Shown: positions 37,331 to 46,138, numbered from the stretch's first letter. The stretch is 64,000 nucleotides of DNA from Rhodophyticola sp. CCM32 (GCF_004751985.1 NZ_CP038492.1:3797001-3861000), one strand, 5' to 3'. A program made the numbers and translations. The notes: a model not told the origin generated them from the sequence alone.

Positions 37331-37681
37331 ATGAGCCAAATTGAATTTATGAAGTTTTTGAGTGAGATAGACGACCACCACGAAGGACAAACCACGGAGA
37401 CGCGCCTCTACCCAAATGGCCAAGGTGCCGAGGTGATGGTGCAGCTGCCGCAAAGCTCCTGGGCCTATGTGGATTGGCTCGAACAGACCCAAGGCGGGGA
37501 TTTTGCCGGCTGGGTTACCCACTGCCTCCAAACCCCATTCGAAGATTGGCCGCTGTCAAAGCTGCTCATGTATTGGCTCTGGGCAGATGAGTGTGAGCGG
37601 CATCGCAGGGGGATGGCGACCAGGTCAGAGACGAAGCCGGACGGGTATGTGCCCTATGGGTTGGCCGCGAATGACCGGTAG
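37331..37681 (+). CDS. Hypothetical protein
   Basis: A 116-residue soluble protein (MSQIEFMKFLSEIDDHHEGQ...) rich in Trp and acidic residues, with SWAYVDWLEQ and LMYWLWADECERHRRG segments. No family is recognised. It begins 48 bp after the DUF7678-like gene and probably belongs to the same element. Codon use resembles its GC-richer neighbours, not the AT-rich gene that follows. Confidence 0.55.
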   Translation: MSQIEFMKFLSEIDDHHEGQTTETRLYPNGQGAEVMVQLPQSSWAYVDWLEQTQGGDFAGWVTHCLQTPFEDWPLSKLLMYWLWADECERHRRGMATRSETKPDGYVPYGLAANDR

Positions 37682-37800
37682 TGGATGCCACTAGACGAAG
37701 CAATTGGCATTGAGACACATCCTTCTTATTGACAATCGAAACCAACAAGCCTCAGGGTCAGCAGCGACAATGAATTTTACGCTACTTTGGGGCCGCCAAA

Positions 37801-39147
37801 ATGATTCGAGCAATAATAAATTTCATTTCAATTTGTTCGACTTTATTCATTCTCTTAATCATTTTCACCTCAATTGCAAACATATCTAACACTTGGCTGC
37901 TGTTGGCTGTGTTTCTCATAAATATATCAATGTGTTTTTCTTTGGAGTTATTGCAACAAGCCGCTAGCGATTCCAAGTCGAAGGGTGCAGACGTTGCTTA
38001 TGACTTGGGCTTTAACACAGCGCGAAAAAGCCGAATCGAGCAGGTTATTTCAGAATTCAATGAATTTAGCGCCGCTAGACAGCTCTTTTCGGCGTTTTTT
38101 ATTCTTTCTACGAAGACAGTTCTCTCGTTACTCATTCTAGAAATAGTAAACTTCTGGCACTTTCCAGGAAGCATATCGAGTGTGATTCTAAATGATTACT
38201 TTCTGATTGCTGTATCAGCTATTTTCATATCGTTCTACTTACAGCTCCTCCCAAAGAGCCTGGCACGACTTCAACCGTTCCACCTTCTTTCTGGAAGAGT
38301 TGGCTTCATAGCTGAGATTTTAACTAAATTGGGCCGAATTGGCCTCGATTATCCACGCATGTCCGCTGAAAAATTTCTAAAAAGAATTGGTGTCGTAAAT
38401 GGCCGCGAACAAAAATACGGCCCTAGTAAATTGGCAATGGTCGAATCATTAGCTGAGCGCTTAGGTTTCTATGTGGAGCACTCTTCGATAAAAATAAGAA
38501 TATCTCCTTACGAAGTAAGCATATTTGAAATATCCTCATATCGCCTTATAAAATCCCAATCAATTGAAGAAATTCAAGAGCCAAATTTTGTTCACCGGTT
38601 TACAGTATCTGGCATTTGGGAATTATTATGGTGCGATTCGGACGTTGACCACACTGATCGTTTGTCGGAAGTTTCGCACAGAACAGAACAAGTAACAGAT
38701 AAGCCTTTCTCAAATCATCAACCGCCTGATCGCTTTGACCCCAATACTCCTCATGCTCAATACGATCGAGAGATTCAAAGCACTAATATTTCAACTAGGG
38801 TTAATTTTAGCAAACGTCAATTTGATACTTACACCAAATTAGAAAACATGAAAATTTGGTCGGAATTGATAAGCGTTGATAATTTCGAGCGCGAAACACT
38901 AGAAATCAATGACTATTGTATTGAGTTTGGAATTCTCGCACCAACAAAAGCACTGACGGTTGAAATTGAAAACGGAAAGAATCCGGCTGAAGTTTCCAAG
39001 TTGTCAATCAAACAATTGAACAGCTACGGAATGACAGTGAACACTCAGATGGAGAAGTCTGCTAGTGATGCTGCCCAATCCGACGCGTCGACAAAATTAC
39101 ACTATCCAATTTTCGGAAACACGATCGCAGTCAAATTTCGCGTTTAA
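37801..39147 (+). CDS. AT-rich membrane protein of unknown function
   Basis: A 448-residue protein in strikingly AT-rich sequence. Hydrophobic helices lie near residues 4-27, 31-48, 97-117 and 130-150, followed by a large soluble part of about 290 residues. A phrase LQLLPKSLARLQPFHLLSG resembles the GEIIPKSLAR turn of DUF21/CorC membrane domains, but the rest does not clearly match. Position inside a mobile element and foreign base composition suggest cargo, perhaps an immunity or defence function; this is inference. Confidence 0.6.
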   Translation: MIRAIINFISICSTLFILLIIFTSIANISNTWLLLAVFLINISMCFSLELLQQAASDSKSKGADVAYDLGFNTARKSRIEQVISEFNEFSAARQLFSAFFILSTKTVLSLLILEIVNFWHFPGSISSVILNDYFLIAVSAIFISFYLQLLPKSLARLQPFHLLSGRVGFIAEILTKLGRIGLDYPRMSAEKFLKRIGVVNGREQKYGPSKLAMVESLAERLGFYVEHSSIKIRISPYEVSIFEISSYRLIKSQSIEEIQEPNFVHRFTVSGIWELLWCDSDVDHTDRLSEVSHRTEQVTDKPFSNHQPPDRFDPNTPHAQYDREIQSTNISTRVNFSKRQFDTYTKLENMKIWSELISVDNFERETLEINDYCIEFGILAPTKALTVEIENGKNPAEVSKLSIKQLNSYGMTVNTQMEKSASDAAQSDASTKLHYPIFGNTIAVKFRV

Positions 39148-39329
39148 CTGTGTCGAAATATCGTGATCCAATCGTTGCCCAAGCGTGAAACCACAGGGAG
39201 GCCATCATCAGCCACCGCATGGCCTTCCTTGGGCTCGTGCGGCCTCAGACTCTCGCATATTGGATCGATCTTCGCCGCGTTGTTCACCACGATCCGTAAC
39301 TTCGAAGTTGTTTCATGTCCCTTTTTCAT
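39144..39329 (-). CDS. Small hypothetical protein
   Basis: A 61-residue ORF (MKKGHETTSKLRIVVNNAAKID...) with a strong ribosome site (AGGAG, 5-base spacer) and a palindromic operator-like sequence 30 bp upstream. It ends tail-to-tail with the AT-rich membrane protein gene (4-base overlap). No domain is recognised. Acceptance rests on the ribosome site and the operator. Confidence 0.4.
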   Translation of the reverse strand: MKKGHETTSKLRIVVNNAAKIDPICESLRPHEPKEGHAVADDGLPVVSRLGNDWITIFRHS

Positions 39330-39357
39330 CTGCACTCCTGCCTAGTTGTACAATATA

Positions 39358-39387
39358 CTACATGTTGTGTTGTTGCACAACATGTAG
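39358..39387. promoter_or_regulatory. Perfect 12-bp inverted repeat between divergent small genes
   Basis: CTACATGTTGTG and CACAACATGTAG flank TTGTTG. A wider pair, CATGTCCC (39,314-39,321) and GGGACATG (39,390-39,397), encloses it asymmetrically. It lies between the small ORF at 39,329 (minus) and the one at 39,479 (plus), a good position for an operator controlling both. Confidence 0.6.
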
Positions 39388-39478
39388 TTGGGACATGCAG
39401 GAAACCTGATGGTTTAGATCAGTCCCTTGCTTGATCGGATGAGCCGCTGTAAACAAAGCAAAATCTGTTGAGGCCGAA

Positions 39479-39754
39479 ATGATTCCGATAGGCAAAAATA
39501 AATTTACCATAAGTGAAGCGCACAATGTCGTCAGTCACCTCAAGGTGAAGCCAGAGGTAAGGGTTGAACTAGAAAAAATTGCCGCCGAAATCGGTGTTCC
39601 GGGGGTTGCGGGGATCAAAAACGGTAGCCCTTGTACCTACTATAGTCGGCGGCATGTAGTTATCCTGGTTCATGTTGTTCACAGACGTCGAAAGAAGCGA
39701 GTACCGTACGACGTGAGGACAGACCCATTATACCGAGCCGAGTTTCCCGCCTAA
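39479..39754 (+). CDS. Small hypothetical protein
   Basis: A 91-residue basic protein (MIPIGKNKFTISEAHNVVSHLKVKPE...) with an early helical stretch and a Tyr/Arg/Lys-rich C terminus (HRRRKKRVPYDVR). A purine-rich ribosome site precedes the ATG. No family is recognised. Divergent from the 61-residue ORF across a strong palindrome, so one of the two may encode the regulator of the pair. Confidence 0.45.
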   Translation: MIPIGKNKFTISEAHNVVSHLKVKPEVRVELEKIAAEIGVPGVAGIKNGSPCTYYSRRHVVILVHVVHRRRKKRVPYDVRTDPLYRAEFPA

Positions 39755-39816
39755 TGAAGCGTTTGATCAGAATGTAGCGAAGCGGCGGTTCATATAGCTG
39801 CTTGGAATGAAGCAAT

Positions 39817-40386
39817 CTACATGATGCTTCTCGCTACCGTTGCCTCCGACACCCCCAGCTCCTCCGCGAGTTCCTCTACTGACGCTGCCTCTGTCATGAC
39901 CCGTTCCCTGAGCGTCGCGGCCACCTCAGGCGGTATTGCGCGTGGCCTTCCAACATGCACCCCGCGTTTCCGCGCGGCTTCCATGCCTGCCTTGGTGCGC
40001 TCTCTGATCTGCTCTCGCTCAAACTCTGCGAACACGGCGAGATGACCAAAGAGCATCCGCCCCACGGCAGTGGTCGTGTCGATGCCCTGCGTCACTGCAA
40101 TGAAGTCCACACCATTTTGCCTCAGATCATCCAGAATTTGCAAAAGATGCAACATGGACCGGCTGAGCCGATCCAGTTTCCACACCACCAGCACATCGCC
40201 TTGGGTCAATTCTCGGCGCAGGGTTTCCAGCGAGGCCCGGTCCTTGATGGCCCCTGAGACGCCCAGGTCTCCATAAATGATGTCACATCCGACAGCGTTC
40301 AGCGCATCAACCTGCAGTGCTTCTGATTGATCCGCATCCGACACCCTCACATAGCCGATTTTCCGGCCTTTTTGTCTTTCTGTCAT
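39817..40386 (-). CDS. Serine recombinase, resolvase/invertase family
   Basis: A 189-residue site-specific recombinase. The catalytic serine is in IGYVRVSDADQSEALQ, with VVWKLDRLSRSMLHLLQIL and GRMLFGHLAVFAEFEREQIRERT completing the catalytic domain. GVHVGRPRAIP and a C-terminal helix-turn-helix (ASVEELAEELGVSEATVARS) bind DNA. Start 40,386 is the conserved one. Two mirror-image 16-bp palindromes upstream may be its recombination site. Confidence 0.93.
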   Translation of the reverse strand: MTERQKGRKIGYVRVSDADQSEALQVDALNAVGCDIIYGDLGVSGAIKDRASLETLRRELTQGDVLVVWKLDRLSRSMLHLLQILDDLRQNGVDFIAVTQGIDTTTAVGRMLFGHLAVFAEFEREQIRERTKAGMEAARKRGVHVGRPRAIPPEVAATLRERVMTEAASVEELAEELGVSEATVARSIM

Positions 40387-40449
40387 AGGCTTAGCCTGCC
40401 TGATTTTTTCCCCCACGCAATCCTGTTTCATGGTCGATTTCCTCTTTGC

Positions 40450-40583
40450 AAAAGGGGTCCCTTTTACAATCGGCGCTGGAGCTGGGTTACGTGAGCCTGT
40501 CTCCGCGCAAAAACCTGTGGATAACAATGAGATGCGGATCAGGCAGGTGAACGGGGATATACATATCAAAAGGGACCCCTTTT
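40450..40583. promoter_or_regulatory. Candidate res site: two mirror-image palindromes
   Basis: AAAAGGGGTCCCTTTT at 40,450-40,465 and its reverse complement AAAAGGGACCCCTTTT at 40,568-40,583. They lie 64-200 bp before the resolvase start, as res subsites do, and could also act as operators. A partial third match (CAAAAGAGAC) lies near 40,605. Confidence 0.45.
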
Positions 40584-40620
40584 GATCGAACGGCGCCGAC
40601 AAGTCAAAAGAGACTGATAC

Positions 40621-40893
40621 ATGGCCATGATCATCTGCCCGTTTTGCAAAACCGAAATCGCCGCTGACGCAACCGTTTGCCACGGATGTGGCGCAAGAAA
40701 GGGCTATGGCCCTGACAATCACGGCGGCGTTCACAGCGGCGGAAGCATCGGCTTTTTGGCTGTGGTATGCGCAATCCTTATCTTTGTTGGACTGTCCTTG
40801 GGAGGGTCTTGGCTGTTCTTCACCTTGCTCGGAGGCCTCGGCCTGCCGTTCTGCCTGTTCCCCTTGCTCTCGGGTCCCAAATGGTATCGCTGA
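40621..40893 (+). CDS. Zinc-ribbon membrane protein
   Basis: A 90-residue protein with an N-terminal zinc ribbon (CPFCKTEIAADATVCHGCG) and two hydrophobic helices (about residues 42-62 and 65-82). Similar short proteins are common and uncharacterised. It is divergent from the resolvase across the palindrome region. Confidence 0.7.
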   Translation: MAMIICPFCKTEIAADATVCHGCGARKGYGPDNHGGVHSGGSIGFLAVVCAILIFVGLSLGGSWLFFTLLGGLGLPFCLFPLLSGPKWYR

Positions 40894-40912
40894 ATCATAT
40901 CGCAGCGGCGCT

Positions 40913-41029
40913 CTACGCCGCCCGGTAGATCAGCCGCTCACCCGCGATTTCGGCTTTGGTGTAATCGTAGTCCAGATCGCGGGCGATGGCGTCATAGTCG
41001 ATATAGAATTGCAGGTGGTCAGGGATAAA
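40913..41029 (-). pseudogene. Remnant of an ArdA antirestriction gene (3' end)
   Basis: An open stretch of about 38 codons on the minus strand reads PDHLQFYIDYDAIARDLDYD and ends GERLIYRAA at a stop (40,913-40,915). The YIDYDAIARDL pattern is the C-terminal signature of ArdA, a DNA mimic that protects incoming DNA from type I restriction. An in-frame stop at 41,030 shows the rest is lost. Confidence 0.55.
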
Positions 41030-41064
41030 TCATATGGTTGTGCGTGTAGCTGCACCATTTCCAG

Positions 41065-41748
41065 ATGGGACATTTTGATCTGCTCGGACGCGCCTATCTG
41101 GCTGAGACCGATGGGGCGCTCCGCTTTGGGGCCGTGGAGCGGGCGAAGCCAAAGCCCAATCCGCTTTTGGATCAATTGCCCAAGGCCGATCAGGTTTTTG
41201 TCGAGCCCTGCCTCGAACTCCAGGCCGATCATGATGCGATGGAGATGGCCATCAATGGCTATGCCCGCGAAGACTGGCCGCTGATCCGAACGCGCGCCGC
41301 TGCCATCTCAGCTATCGTGATGCTGATTGAGCTGGTGGATGCCACACATGGCCAGCCCAATATTTCACATCCCAAAGCTGCGACCCGTATCTTCCAGCTG
41401 CTCGGCCATATCTGGGACATCCCCAAAATACCGGCCATGGTGCAGGCGCAGCGGGAGAGCCGCCAGATCGCCCCCGCCGATCTGCCCTCGGACGAAAAGC
41501 ACGCCGCCTTCGTCACCGAGACCGCCATGCCCGTCATCCTTGATGCCATCACCCTCGCCAGGATCGCAGGGGCCGCCTCCATCGCCGCCGATATCGACAC
41601 CGTCACAGCCTTTGCTCAGGATGTCATGATCGTCAGCACGGGTGGCAACACCACCGCGCTCACCACCGCAGGCGCACAGCAATATGCTGACCTCTTGAAC
41701 CTCAATGCTCGTCTTATGGCGCTCCAGGGCCTCGAAGGGCTGGGATGA
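41065..41748 (+). CDS. Hypothetical element protein, possibly N-terminally truncated
   Basis: A 227-residue, mostly helical, soluble protein (MGHFDLLGRAYLAETDGALRF...). It has no recognised domain. The segment EMAINGYAREDWPLIRTRAAAISAIVMLIELVDATH looks like a helical core. It begins directly beside the ArdA remnant, so its true start may have been removed by the same rearrangement. Confidence 0.5.
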   Translation: MGHFDLLGRAYLAETDGALRFGAVERAKPKPNPLLDQLPKADQVFVEPCLELQADHDAMEMAINGYAREDWPLIRTRAAAISAIVMLIELVDATHGQPNISHPKAATRIFQLLGHIWDIPKIPAMVQAQRESRQIAPADLPSDEKHAAFVTETAMPVILDAITLARIAGAASIAADIDTVTAFAQDVMIVSTGGNTTALTTAGAQQYADLLNLNARLMALQGLEGLG

Positions 41749-41826
41749 GAATGCCCCTGCTATGCGGGCGCGCAAATAACAGCTCTTCGCGACTGTGGCC
41801 AGCGTCGGCAGAAAACCTCAAAAACC

Positions 41827-42612
41827 CTATACGTCCAACACGGTGGCGATCCTGTGGAGAACGCATGTGTTGCTGAGGCAGCCTTCGCTCAAGCTTTGAA
41901 TGTCGGTCGAGAAGCGTCTGGTCTGGGCGATTGCGAATACGAATTGATTGGGTCCGAGGCTGGTCATCTCCCGCAGGGTATCAGCCACTCCATCCGCCAT
42001 CCTCGGCAGTACATTCACGCCCGCGCGGACCTCGGCCACCATCTCGGTCCCATCGACCAGCGCGAATGGCACCCATTTGCCCTGATGCCCCTGCAACGCC
42101 ACGGCATAGCCGGGCGTGTCCAGCTCCAACTCAAACCAGAATGCCTGCCCGGCCTTGATCCGCACCGCGTCGTCTCGCCTCTGGGAGGCGTGCTCCACCA
42201 GCCCCATACCGCTGCGCCCGGTCACAACACGTAAACGTCCCTTTATCGCCCGCTCGTCCACAATCCGCTGGAACTGCTGCTCGGATGTTTCGGGAAACAG
42301 CCGCTTGTCCGCCGCATGCGCCTGCGCAAACCGATGCTGCATGAGCCAGTCATATATGACCTGCGCCCGGTGCGCATCATATTGGCCTTTGCGCAGGTTG
42401 CTCAGAGACCCCTCGGATAAAGCCCAGCCATTTGGAAACGGCAGTTCCATCGCGGCCAGGGCCTTATGGCCCTCCAGCTTTCCGACCTGCACCATCACTT
42501 TATAGAGTGCGGCTTTGTCAGTCTTTGATGTCGCGTCGAATGTCATGCCTGCATCTGTATGGGATTTGAGAGCGGCGTCCATATTTTTGGTCACCGCGTC
42601 ACCCTCAAACAC
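41827..42612 (-). CDS. Hypothetical protein with a DUF4384-like segment
   Basis: A 261-residue soluble protein. The middle reads IKAGQAFWFELELDTPGYAVALQG, weakly similar to DUF4384 domains. The N-terminal part has charged helices (GWALSEGSLSNLRKGQYDAHRAQVIYDWLMQHRF). No function can be given. It is convergent with the preceding hypothetical gene and lies inside the mobile element. Confidence 0.5.
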   Translation of the reverse strand: MFEGDAVTKNMDAALKSHTDAGMTFDATSKTDKAALYKVMVQVGKLEGHKALAAMELPFPNGWALSEGSLSNLRKGQYDAHRAQVIYDWLMQHRFAQAHAADKRLFPETSEQQFQRIVDERAIKGRLRVVTGRSGMGLVEHASQRRDDAVRIKAGQAFWFELELDTPGYAVALQGHQGKWVPFALVDGTEMVAEVRAGVNVLPRMADGVADTLREMTSLGPNQFVFAIAQTRRFSTDIQSLSEGCLSNTCVLHRIATVLDV

Positions 42613-42810
42613 CCTTGCCTCACCCCGGCGGCTTACGCCGTGCTGTGCTATGCCAAGGTCAGCGCGGGGGAGAGAAGATGGGAAAATATTCCTTGCGTTG
42701 CAATGGGTTATGTGTCATCATGTTCTATATTTGTTCTCAATCTGTCTGATGTGGATGGGCAGTTGGATCGAGACATATTCCCCAAACAATTTGAAGAAAG
42801 GAGCCAGGCC

Positions 42811-43116
42811 ATGCCCGTCCCGCCGCATGATGAAGATATTACAAACACCCGACCCAGCCTGAGCGTGGATTGGGAGCTCTATGCCGCGATGCTGGAAGAG
42901 AGCGATCTGTCGCTCGACCAGCAGCGCGCGTTGATCGAAACGCTCTGGTCCATTGTCGTGATGTTTGTCGATCTGGGGTTTAACCTCGATCCTGTGGCGC
43001 AAATCTGTGGACAAGAGGCAGAAGCGTCCCCTGATGACCCCTCGGATTTGGTATCCTTGCTGGGAGACAGGATGATGCGCGCAGAGACTGGAGAGGAGGA
43101 CACATGGAAGCAGTAG
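42811..43116 (+). CDS. Small acidic protein overlapping the large recombinase
   Basis: A 101-residue acidic protein (MPVPPHDEDITNTRPSLSVDWELYAAMLEESDLSLDQQRALIETLW...). A GAAAGGAG ribosome site precedes the ATG; a longer upstream reading from 42,559 has no such site. Its end overlaps the recombinase start by 13 bases, so the two are coupled. It might be an accessory or directionality factor; that is speculation. Confidence 0.65.
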   Translation: MPVPPHDEDITNTRPSLSVDWELYAAMLEESDLSLDQQRALIETLWSIVVMFVDLGFNLDPVAQICGQEAEASPDDPSDLVSLLGDRMMRAETGEEDTWKQ

Positions 43117-44675
43117 AACGAACAGAAAGGCAAAGGATGAAGGCCGTCATTTACTGTCGCGTCTCTTCGGCGGCGCAAGCAACAAAAGGTGATGGCTTGG
43201 CGTCACAGGAAACCCGTTGCCGCGAATTTGCCCGCTATAAGGGCTATGACGTCTTGGATGTGTTTAAAGACAACATGTCTGGTGGCGATGCGGAGCGTCC
43301 AGCCATGACCTCCATGGTTGCCTTTCTCAGCCAACAGGATCACGGCTGCGTCGTTATCATTGATGATATCAACCGCTTCGCCCGGGATGTGGTCGGGCAC
43401 TGGCACCTGCGGGCTCTGGTGGCTGAAGCCGGTGGCAAACTGGAAAGCCCAACGCTTGAGTTTGGCGAAGACAGTGACTCGATCCTAGTCGAGAATCTTT
43501 TGGCCTCGGTGTCTCAGCATCAACGCCAGAAGAACGGAGAGCAAACCAAGAACCGGATGCGCGGACGGGCGCTGAATGGCTATTGGGTGTTCTATGCGCC
43601 TCCAGGCTACAAATATGAACGTGTGTCCGGGCACGGAAAGCTACTTGTCCGTGATGAACCCTTGGCTTCCGTGATTCAAGAAGCATTGGAAGGCTTTGCC
43701 TCTGGCCGGTTCGATACCCAAGCCGATGTGAAACGCTTCCTTGAAAATGAACCCGTGTTCCCGCGCGACTCCGCCGATGGCACCATCAGGTTTGAAAAGA
43801 TCATCCGGTTGATGTCGCGGGTCGTTTATACAGGTCATGTCGAATATCCCGACTGGGATGTCACCTTGCGTAAGGGACATCATGAACCAATCATCTCCCT
43901 CGAAACTTACGAAAAGGTTCAACGCCAGATCAAAGAGGGAGGCCGCGCGCCGTTCCGCAAAGATATCAGTGCCGACTTCCCGCTGCGGGGCTTTGTGTGT
44001 TGTGATGATTGTGGGTCGCCGCTCACGGCCTGTTGGTCCACCAGCAAATCCGGCGTGAAGCATCCGTATTATCTCTGCCATTCCAAGGGTTGCCCTAGCT
44101 ATCGCAAGTCAATCCGCCGGGATGTTTTGGAGGGCAGTTTCCGTGAGCTGCTGCAAAACCTGCAGCCGACGGAGGGGCTCTTCGCGATCACGAAGCGCAT
44201 GTTCAAAGACGCTTGGGGTCAGAGACAAAAGGCGCACGCGGCAAATCTCGACCAGCTGCGCATCGAGCGGCGTGCCTTGGACAAGAAAATCGCCGGACTG
44301 CTGGACCGAATTGTCGATGCGGAAAGCCCAACAGTGATCGCTGCCTATGAGAAACGCGTCGATCAGTTGGAGCGGGATAAGCTCATCCTCGACGAAAAAC
44401 TCGAAAATCACGGGCCATCACAGGGCACCTTCGAGCAAATGTTCGAACACGCCCTGACATTCCTCTCAAACCATTGGAAACTATGGGAAAGTGGGAACCT
44501 GACACTGCAGCGCACCGTCCTCAAACTCGCCTTTGCAGACAAGATTTCCTACTGCCGAAATGAAGGACTTCGAACACCCAAAACAACTATACCGTTCAAG
44601 GTGTTAGGGGATATTTGTGGGGCAAAAGACAAAATGGCGGAGGAGGTGTCCGAAAGCACCGTCCACCAATCATAA
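43104..44675 (+). CDS. Large serine recombinase
   Basis: A 523-residue recombinase of the phage-integrase/transposon type. The catalytic serine is in AVIYCRVSSAAQ, with INRFARDVVGHWHLRALV and the usual arginines. The recombinase domain follows. A zinc ribbon (CDDCGSPLTACW...YYLCHSKGC) lies near residues 300-335, followed by a coiled coil rich in Leu, Lys and Glu (about 380-440). The start with a GGAGAGGAGG site is at 43,104. It stands at the right end of the mobile element and is probably its integrase. No att repeat could be identified. Confidence 0.93.
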   Translation: MEAVERTERQRMKAVIYCRVSSAAQATKGDGLASQETRCREFARYKGYDVLDVFKDNMSGGDAERPAMTSMVAFLSQQDHGCVVIIDDINRFARDVVGHWHLRALVAEAGGKLESPTLEFGEDSDSILVENLLASVSQHQRQKNGEQTKNRMRGRALNGYWVFYAPPGYKYERVSGHGKLLVRDEPLASVIQEALEGFASGRFDTQADVKRFLENEPVFPRDSADGTIRFEKIIRLMSRVVYTGHVEYPDWDVTLRKGHHEPIISLETYEKVQRQIKEGGRAPFRKDISADFPLRGFVCCDDCGSPLTACWSTSKSGVKHPYYLCHSKGCPSYRKSIRRDVLEGSFRELLQNLQPTEGLFAITKRMFKDAWGQRQKAHAANLDQLRIERRALDKKIAGLLDRIVDAESPTVIAAYEKRVDQLERDKLILDEKLENHGPSQGTFEQMFEHALTFLSNHWKLWESGNLTLQRTVLKLAFADKISYCRNEGLRTPKTTIPFKVLGDICGAKDKMAEEVSESTVHQS

Positions 44676-44952
44676 TAAGTATCTGATATTGTAAAGTTTC
44701 CAACTTCGGCGCGCTGCGAACTGTGCAGCAAAATGTGCAGCAAATCCTATCAAATGGGATAGCCCGAGCCGACAAGGAGCCGCCCGCAAATAAGACCCCA
44801 CGGCTCAAGGGGTAACGATAACCGAGAAGTATCATCACTAGATCCCACAGCCGTCATTGGCCCGTGACGCGCCGAGCGTCCGAAATATGCCCTTAGTGAC
44901 CGATGCTGCGCGATGCATGAACGGCTGTTTTGAAAAATCAGGGCACCGATGG

Positions 44953-45861
44953 TCAATAGCCGGGCGAAATCCCACATTGCTCACCAGTCCTGAGCTCTGA
45001 GACGAGCCACGCGCGAAATGCTTCGACCGTACGGGATCGGCGTTGTCCTTTCGGCTCTACAAACCAGTAAGAAATTCCCGTGCGAAACCGGCCAGGAAAC
45101 GGCTCGACCAAACGCCCCGCCTGCAGTGCGTCCGCAGCCAAAGTCTCCCATGCGAGAAAGACGCCCTGACCTGCAACAGACGCATCAAGGCACAGGGATG
45201 CGTCTGAAAACACCGGTCCTTCGGCAAGATCATCTTCGGTCATGTCGTTCGGCTTTAGCCAAACGTCCCAACCGAACATCGATTTAGGTTCGCGAATAAT
45301 GGGTACATTTGCAAGATCGGAAGGTTTCTTGAGCTTGTCTGCCATGCTCGGGGAACACACCGGAAAAACACGCTGCGGGTACAGCTCTTCGGCATCCACT
45401 CCTGTCCAGTCGCCCCAGCCCACGCGGATACAGGCGTCAATTTCTCCCGCATGCGGTTCGACCAGATCAACAGAAGCGTCTATGCGAATGCGCAGCCCCT
45501 CATGAGCCTCTGCAAATCGTCCCATGCGCCAGACCAGCCATTTACCGGCAAAGACGGGTGCCACAGATATTGTGATCGCATCCGATGATCTACGCTGGAT
45601 AGATGCCACCCCGCGCGCCAGAGCTGCGAAACCTTCGGCAAGGTGATCCGACGCTTCCCGCCCGACGTCGGTAGGGACCAATCCAGTTGGCGTCCGGATG
45701 AACAACTTTCGGTCGAGTTGGTTTTCGGCCTTGATGACCTGCTGACTGACGGCACCTGATGTAACGCCCAATTCGTCGGCTGCGGCGCGTAACGATCCAA
45801 GTCGCGCGACGGCTTCGACAGCACGTAAGGCGGTCAGGTTTACTGCATTCAGATCACGCAT
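44953..45861 (-). CDS. LysR-family regulator (GcvA-like)
   Basis: A 302-residue LysR protein. The winged helix-turn-helix is NLTALRAVEAVARLGSLRAAADELGVTSGAVSQQVIKAENQL. The effector domain has the GcvA/AmpR-type ITISVAPVFAGKWLVWRM. It is divergent from a small membrane-protein gene across about 70 bp that contains an inverted repeat suited to LysR binding, so that gene is its likely target. Confidence 0.92.
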   Translation of the reverse strand: MRDLNAVNLTALRAVEAVARLGSLRAAADELGVTSGAVSQQVIKAENQLDRKLFIRTPTGLVPTDVGREASDHLAEGFAALARGVASIQRRSSDAITISVAPVFAGKWLVWRMGRFAEAHEGLRIRIDASVDLVEPHAGEIDACIRVGWGDWTGVDAEELYPQRVFPVCSPSMADKLKKPSDLANVPIIREPKSMFGWDVWLKPNDMTEDDLAEGPVFSDASLCLDASVAGQGVFLAWETLAADALQAGRLVEPFPGRFRTGISYWFVEPKGQRRSRTVEAFRAWLVSELRTGEQCGISPGY

Positions 45862-45883
45862 ATAGAAGAACTATATCTCTATC

Positions 45884-45909
45884 CTGCAAGAATCGATCAT
45901 TGATTGCAG
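45884..45909. promoter_or_regulatory. Candidate LysR operator
   Basis: Inverted repeat CTGCAA/TTGCAG with a 14-base spacer midway between the divergent LysR and small membrane-protein starts. Size and position suit LysR binding. Confidence 0.45.
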
Positions 45910-45931
45910 TATTTTGGGCTTAACTATAGAT

Positions 45932-46138
45932 ATGCTGTATCTTTCACTCATTCTGACCGGCGGTGCTATCCTTGCTTTGCTTGCTATGGCGCGGAGCTGT
46001 TTAGTTCCATCACAATTGGATCTTACCGACAGAAGGAGGTGGAGAAGTGATCCGCTGTCACATCCGGCAATCCGCCGCATGAGTTTGCGTGAAGTTGCTG
46101 ACCTGCCTTTTGATCCATCGAAAATTGCCTCAGAATAG
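45932..46138 (+). CDS. Small membrane-anchored protein
   Basis: A 68-residue protein with one N-terminal hydrophobic helix (MLYLSLILTGGAILALLAMA) and a polar tail with HPAIRRMSLREVADLPFDP, a pattern I have seen in short alphaproteobacterial membrane proteins without known function. It is divergent from a LysR gene and probably controlled by it. Confidence 0.55.
   Translation: MLYLSLILTGGAILALLAMARSCLVPSQLDLTDRRRWRSDPLSHPAIRRMSLREVADLPFDPSKIASE

Noticed and set aside
34069..44952. Possible att direct repeats bounding the mobile element
   Set aside because: I compared the sequence before 34,183 with that after 44,675 and found no convincing repeat, nor a tRNA gene at either end.
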